8,071 bases of DNA. Origin: an uncultured Prevotella sp. Lineage in GTDB: Bacteria; Bacteroidota; Bacteroidia; Bacteroidales; Bacteroidaceae. Under the pieces are notes generated by a model that worked only from the letters and a program-made list of their open reading frames with translations, had not been told where the DNA came from and searched no databases. The translations under genes were made by a program, and so were the position numbers. The stretch covers positions 1 through 8,071 of the forward strand of contig CAJPPF010000098.1 of the NCBI GenBank assembly GCA_905372445.1, given 5' to 3'. Below are positions 6,951-8,071 of the stretch, one piece after another; position 1 is the first letter of the stretch; every line of letters starts with the position of its first letter.

Positions 6951-7217
6951 TTATAGTTTGGTTGTAAGACTAAGAGGGTATGGCGTTTTTGCGTCGACGA
7001 TATCTATCCATTGCATATCTGCTATACTTTTCGTACGTCTCGGGAATTTGTGAATAAAATCAACAAAAAGGATGTTCTGACCGCACATACAGCCGATATT
7101 TGCCAGCACGTTGTCCTTAGCCGCTGAAAAACGCCTGTTTTTGGTATTGCATAAAAAGCATTGATAATCAATGTAATAGACGCTTTCGATGTGCACAAAA
7201 ACGCGAATCAGTTTCAA
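6951..7217 (-). other. Open frame of 88 codons, doubtful gene or relic
   Basis: The frame is open from a TTG at 7217 to TAA at 6951, with no ATG near the start and no visible ribosome binding site or promoter. The translation contains NTKNRRFSAAKDNV and HKFPRRTKSIADMQ, with no domain I recognise. The KNRRF segment belongs to a DNA repeat also present on the opposite strand, so the open frame may reflect repeat composition or a decayed gene. I list it because it is long for AT-rich noncoding DNA, not because I think it is expressed. Confidence 0.2.
7116..7142 (-). repeat. KNRRF-type repeat unit, minus orientation
   Basis: Read on the minus strand this 27-bp unit encodes KNRRFSAAK. It resembles the plus-strand units at 7216-7242 and 7282-7308 (pattern AAnAACnGnCGnTTnT, then GCTAA). 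It lies inside the doubtful minus-strand open frame. Confidence 0.5.
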
Positions 7218-7371
7218 GAACCGCCGCTTCTTGAAGCTAAAACCACCGTTTCTTGCTGATGAAACCGACCTTTTCAGTATAAAGAACCGTCGCTTTTGTG
7301 CGCTAAAAGCACGTAATGGAGTTGTTTTCAGCTCTTGTCGGTTCTCTAATATGCGGTTTTATGCAATGCAG
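7216..7371 (+). repeat. Three tandem KNRRF-type units, period 66 then 63 bp
   Basis: Units begin at 7216 (encoding KNRRFLKLK), 7282 (KNRRFCALK) and 7345 (SNMRFYAMQ, degenerate). The first two share AAGAACCG-n-CGCTT and GCTAAAA over 27 bp. Both spacings are multiples of three, so a plus-strand frame open from 7189 to 7425 (78 codons) carries the units as a repeat of 21-22 residues. No ribosome binding site or promoter supports translation. It could be a short interspersed repeat rather than a gene. Confidence 0.55.
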
Positions 7372-7392
7372 ACTTGGCAAATCATCGTCCTT

Positions 7393-7415
7393 GGTTTTCT
7401 ATTTCGTAGAAAACC
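7393..7415. repeat. Perfect 9-bp inverted repeat (hairpin)
   Basis: GGTTTTCTA (7393-7401) and TAGAAAACC (7407-7415) flank the loop TTTCG. No T run follows directly on either strand, so it is not a standard intrinsic terminator. It marks the right edge of the KNRRF repeat cluster. Confidence 0.65.
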
Positions 7416-7457
7416 GCGAATATGATTTTTATTTACTATACGCGAGGTTACCAATTT

Positions 7458-7477
7458 TGATAAAAGCTTTTTTATCA
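7458..7477. repeat. Perfect 8-bp inverted repeat (hairpin)
   Basis: TGATAAAA (7458-7465) and TTTTATCA (7470-7477) flank GCTT. The stem is AT-rich and weak as RNA. It could be a dyad protein site or a weak terminator; no neighbouring gene decides. Confidence 0.5.
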
Positions 7478-7585
7478 CGAACAGGTGTATTAATACTTAA
7501 TAAGGTTAATTAAATCAAATCAATTCTTTCTAAATATAAAGAGCAAGCTAAAAGATTTTTCTATGCCATACAACACAGAGAAATT

Positions 7586-7807
7586 CTAATGAACAATTTG
7601 GATTAAACCCAAATCGGTCATTAGGACGCATTTTCTTGGATTTGTTATTACCGTCATGCTTCCTTACTGCTTTCGTCCGCTTGCCGACATCTGCGCTGTC
7701 ATTTCATCTCGCCGTAGCCCGCTACGCCTTCGATGAAACATCAGCACATCTGCTCAATAATTGAACAAAATCAGTCAAGGACTCTAATGAGCGGTTTGGG
7801 TTAAAAC
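7586..7807. mobile_element. Structured 220-bp repeat segment, MITE- or REP-like (putative)
   Basis: The segment is bounded by copies of one motif. Copy 1 (plus) is 7586-7601, CTAATGAACAATTTGG. Copy 2 (minus) is 7609-7624, read on that strand as CTAATGACCGATTTGG. Copy 3 (plus) is 7784-7799, CTAATGAGCGGTTTGG. Copies 1 and 2 form a 16-bp stem (14 of 16 paired) around ATTAAAC. Copies 2 and 3 form a larger inverted repeat around 7625-7783. That interior is richer in GC than its surroundings. It carries a further hairpin: TTTCATC (7702-7708) with GATGAAA (7732-7738), and CGTAG (7713-7717) with CTACG (7722-7726). No transposase and no clear target duplication are seen, so mobility is inferred from structure only. 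Confidence 0.45.
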
Positions 7808-7856
7808 ATAAAGAACGTAAAGAGAAATCCTTTTTTGAAACTTTTATTAGAAAACA

Positions 7857-7888
7857 TTTGGTGGATTGAAAAAAAAACTATACCTTTG
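7857..7888 (+). promoter_or_regulatory. Promoter of the tRNA-Gly transcript
   Basis: TTTG (7857-7860), a 20-nt spacer, then TACCTTTG (7881-7888): a full match to the Bacteroidetes -33/-7 pattern. Transcription should start near 7892-7895. It is the strongest promoter in the window by consensus and the only one aimed at the tRNA. Confidence 0.85.
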
Positions 7889-7892
7889 CACC

Positions 7893-7908
7893 GCATTTAG
7901 AGAAATGC
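7893..7908 (+). other. Hairpin at the 5' end of the tRNA leader
   Basis: GCATTT (7893-7898) pairs perfectly with AAATGC (7903-7908) around AGAG, at or just after the predicted start site. It may protect the 5' end of the precursor. The rest of the leader (7909-8019) shows no second tRNA and no convincing gene; a 19-codon frame (7947-8006) is discussed as rejected. Confidence 0.5.
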
Positions 7909-8019
7909 AAAATTTAATTTATTGAGAAAAGCAATTAAAACAAGGAATGTTCGTGCAGACACTGTTTGATATTCACCCTGTCTACCGGACATACCAAGTT
8001 TTATGAGTGCAACAGTTTT

Positions 8020-8071
8020 GCGGAAATAGCTCAGTTGGTAGAGCACAACCTTGCCAAGGTTGGGGTCGCGG
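8020..8071 (+). tRNA. tRNA-Gly (anticodon GCC), 3' end cut off
   Basis: The first 52 bases of a tRNA are present. The 5' acceptor strand is GCGGAAA (8020-8026), followed by TA. The D arm is GCTC-AGTTGGTA-GAGC (8029-8044). The anticodon stem CAACC/GGTTG (8046-8050, 8058-8062) holds the loop TTGCCAA, with anticodon GCC at 8053-8055, which reads glycine codons GGC and GGU. The variable loop follows and the T stem begins at about 8068. The T loop, 3' acceptor strand and CCA end lie beyond the window. Folding is fully regular in the visible part. Confidence 0.96.

Larger units (their letters stand above)
6794..7856. other. Gene-free, repeat-rich interval between the MltF-like gene and the tRNA promoter
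   Basis: No reading frame here has a recognisable product, a ribosome binding site or a consensus promoter. A weak hairpin (CGGCT 6798-6802 with AGCCG 6823-6827, no T run) just after the MltF-like stop might help end its transcript. The interval contains two families of short repeats in both orientations, several perfect hairpins and a structured 220-bp segment, listed separately. The remaining stretches (about 7480-7580 and 7810-7855) are AT-rich and featureless to me. Confidence 0.75.

Noticed and set aside
7116..7371. CRISPR-like array
   Set aside because: Units are degenerate, appear in both orientations, number only four, and the spacers share sequence. No cas genes are nearby.
7947..8006. 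19-codon frame (starting MFVQTLFDIHP) in the tRNA leader, preceded by AAGGA
   Set aside because: The AAGGA abuts the ATG, too close to act as a ribosome binding site. The frame has no run of glycine or other attenuator codons, and one frame of this length is expected by chance.
7909..8019. A second tRNA ahead of tRNA-Gly
   Set aside because: No D-arm or T-arm motif and no cloverleaf could be fitted to this stretch.

Overview
The window looks like chromosomal DNA from a Bacteroidales bacterium, most probably Prevotella or a close relative. Four things point there. Promoters carry the Bacteroidetes -7 element TAnnTTTG rather than a sigma70 -10 box. Ribosome binding sites are weak. A gene that I read as a DUF4835/PorD-type protein is present, a family restricted to Bacteroidetes. 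A DUF3127 OB-fold protein sits divergently next to dnaN. The genus is my inference from protein wording, not a database match.

Left part (1-4805): a tightly packed minus-strand operon. From its promoter at about 4774-4805 it reads dnaN (sliding clamp), a DEDDh 3'-5' exonuclease with an ExoX-like C-terminal domain, a DUF4835/PorD-type exported protein, recN (SMC-like repair ATPase), and the first 51 codons of an exported, probably trypsin-like protease that leaves the window at base 1. The gaps are 4, 6 and 37 bp, followed by a 4-bp stop/start overlap, so co-transcription and partial translational coupling are likely. The operon joins a replication clamp, a possible proofreading or repair nuclease and a recombination-repair ATPase with two envelope proteins.

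Middle part (4806-6793): divergent from dnaN is a DUF3127 OB-fold gene whose product ends in an SSB-like acidic tip (DDLPF). A clear rho-independent terminator follows it. Next comes a separately promoted lipoprotein of the MltF type, with a shortened solute-binding-like module followed by a lytic transglycosylase domain.

Right part (6794-8071): about 1.06 kb without a convincing gene but rich in repeats. It holds several copies, in both orientations, of a motif CTAATGA-n-C-nn-TTTGG. Two of them bound a 220-bp structured, MITE-like segment (7586-7807). It also holds a second repeat family whose units, read as protein, spell KNRRF; they lie on both strands and are tandem at 63-66 bp. A textbook Bacteroidetes promoter (TTTG-N20-TACCTTTG) then drives a leader of about 130 nt and a tRNA-Gly(GCC) gene cut off by the window end.

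The genes themselves are ordinary housekeeping ones. The least explained material is the repeat-laden interval 6860-7810. Among the proteins, the SSB-like tip on the DUF3127 protein and a possible clamp-binding peptide in the exonuclease encoded beside dnaN merit a second look.
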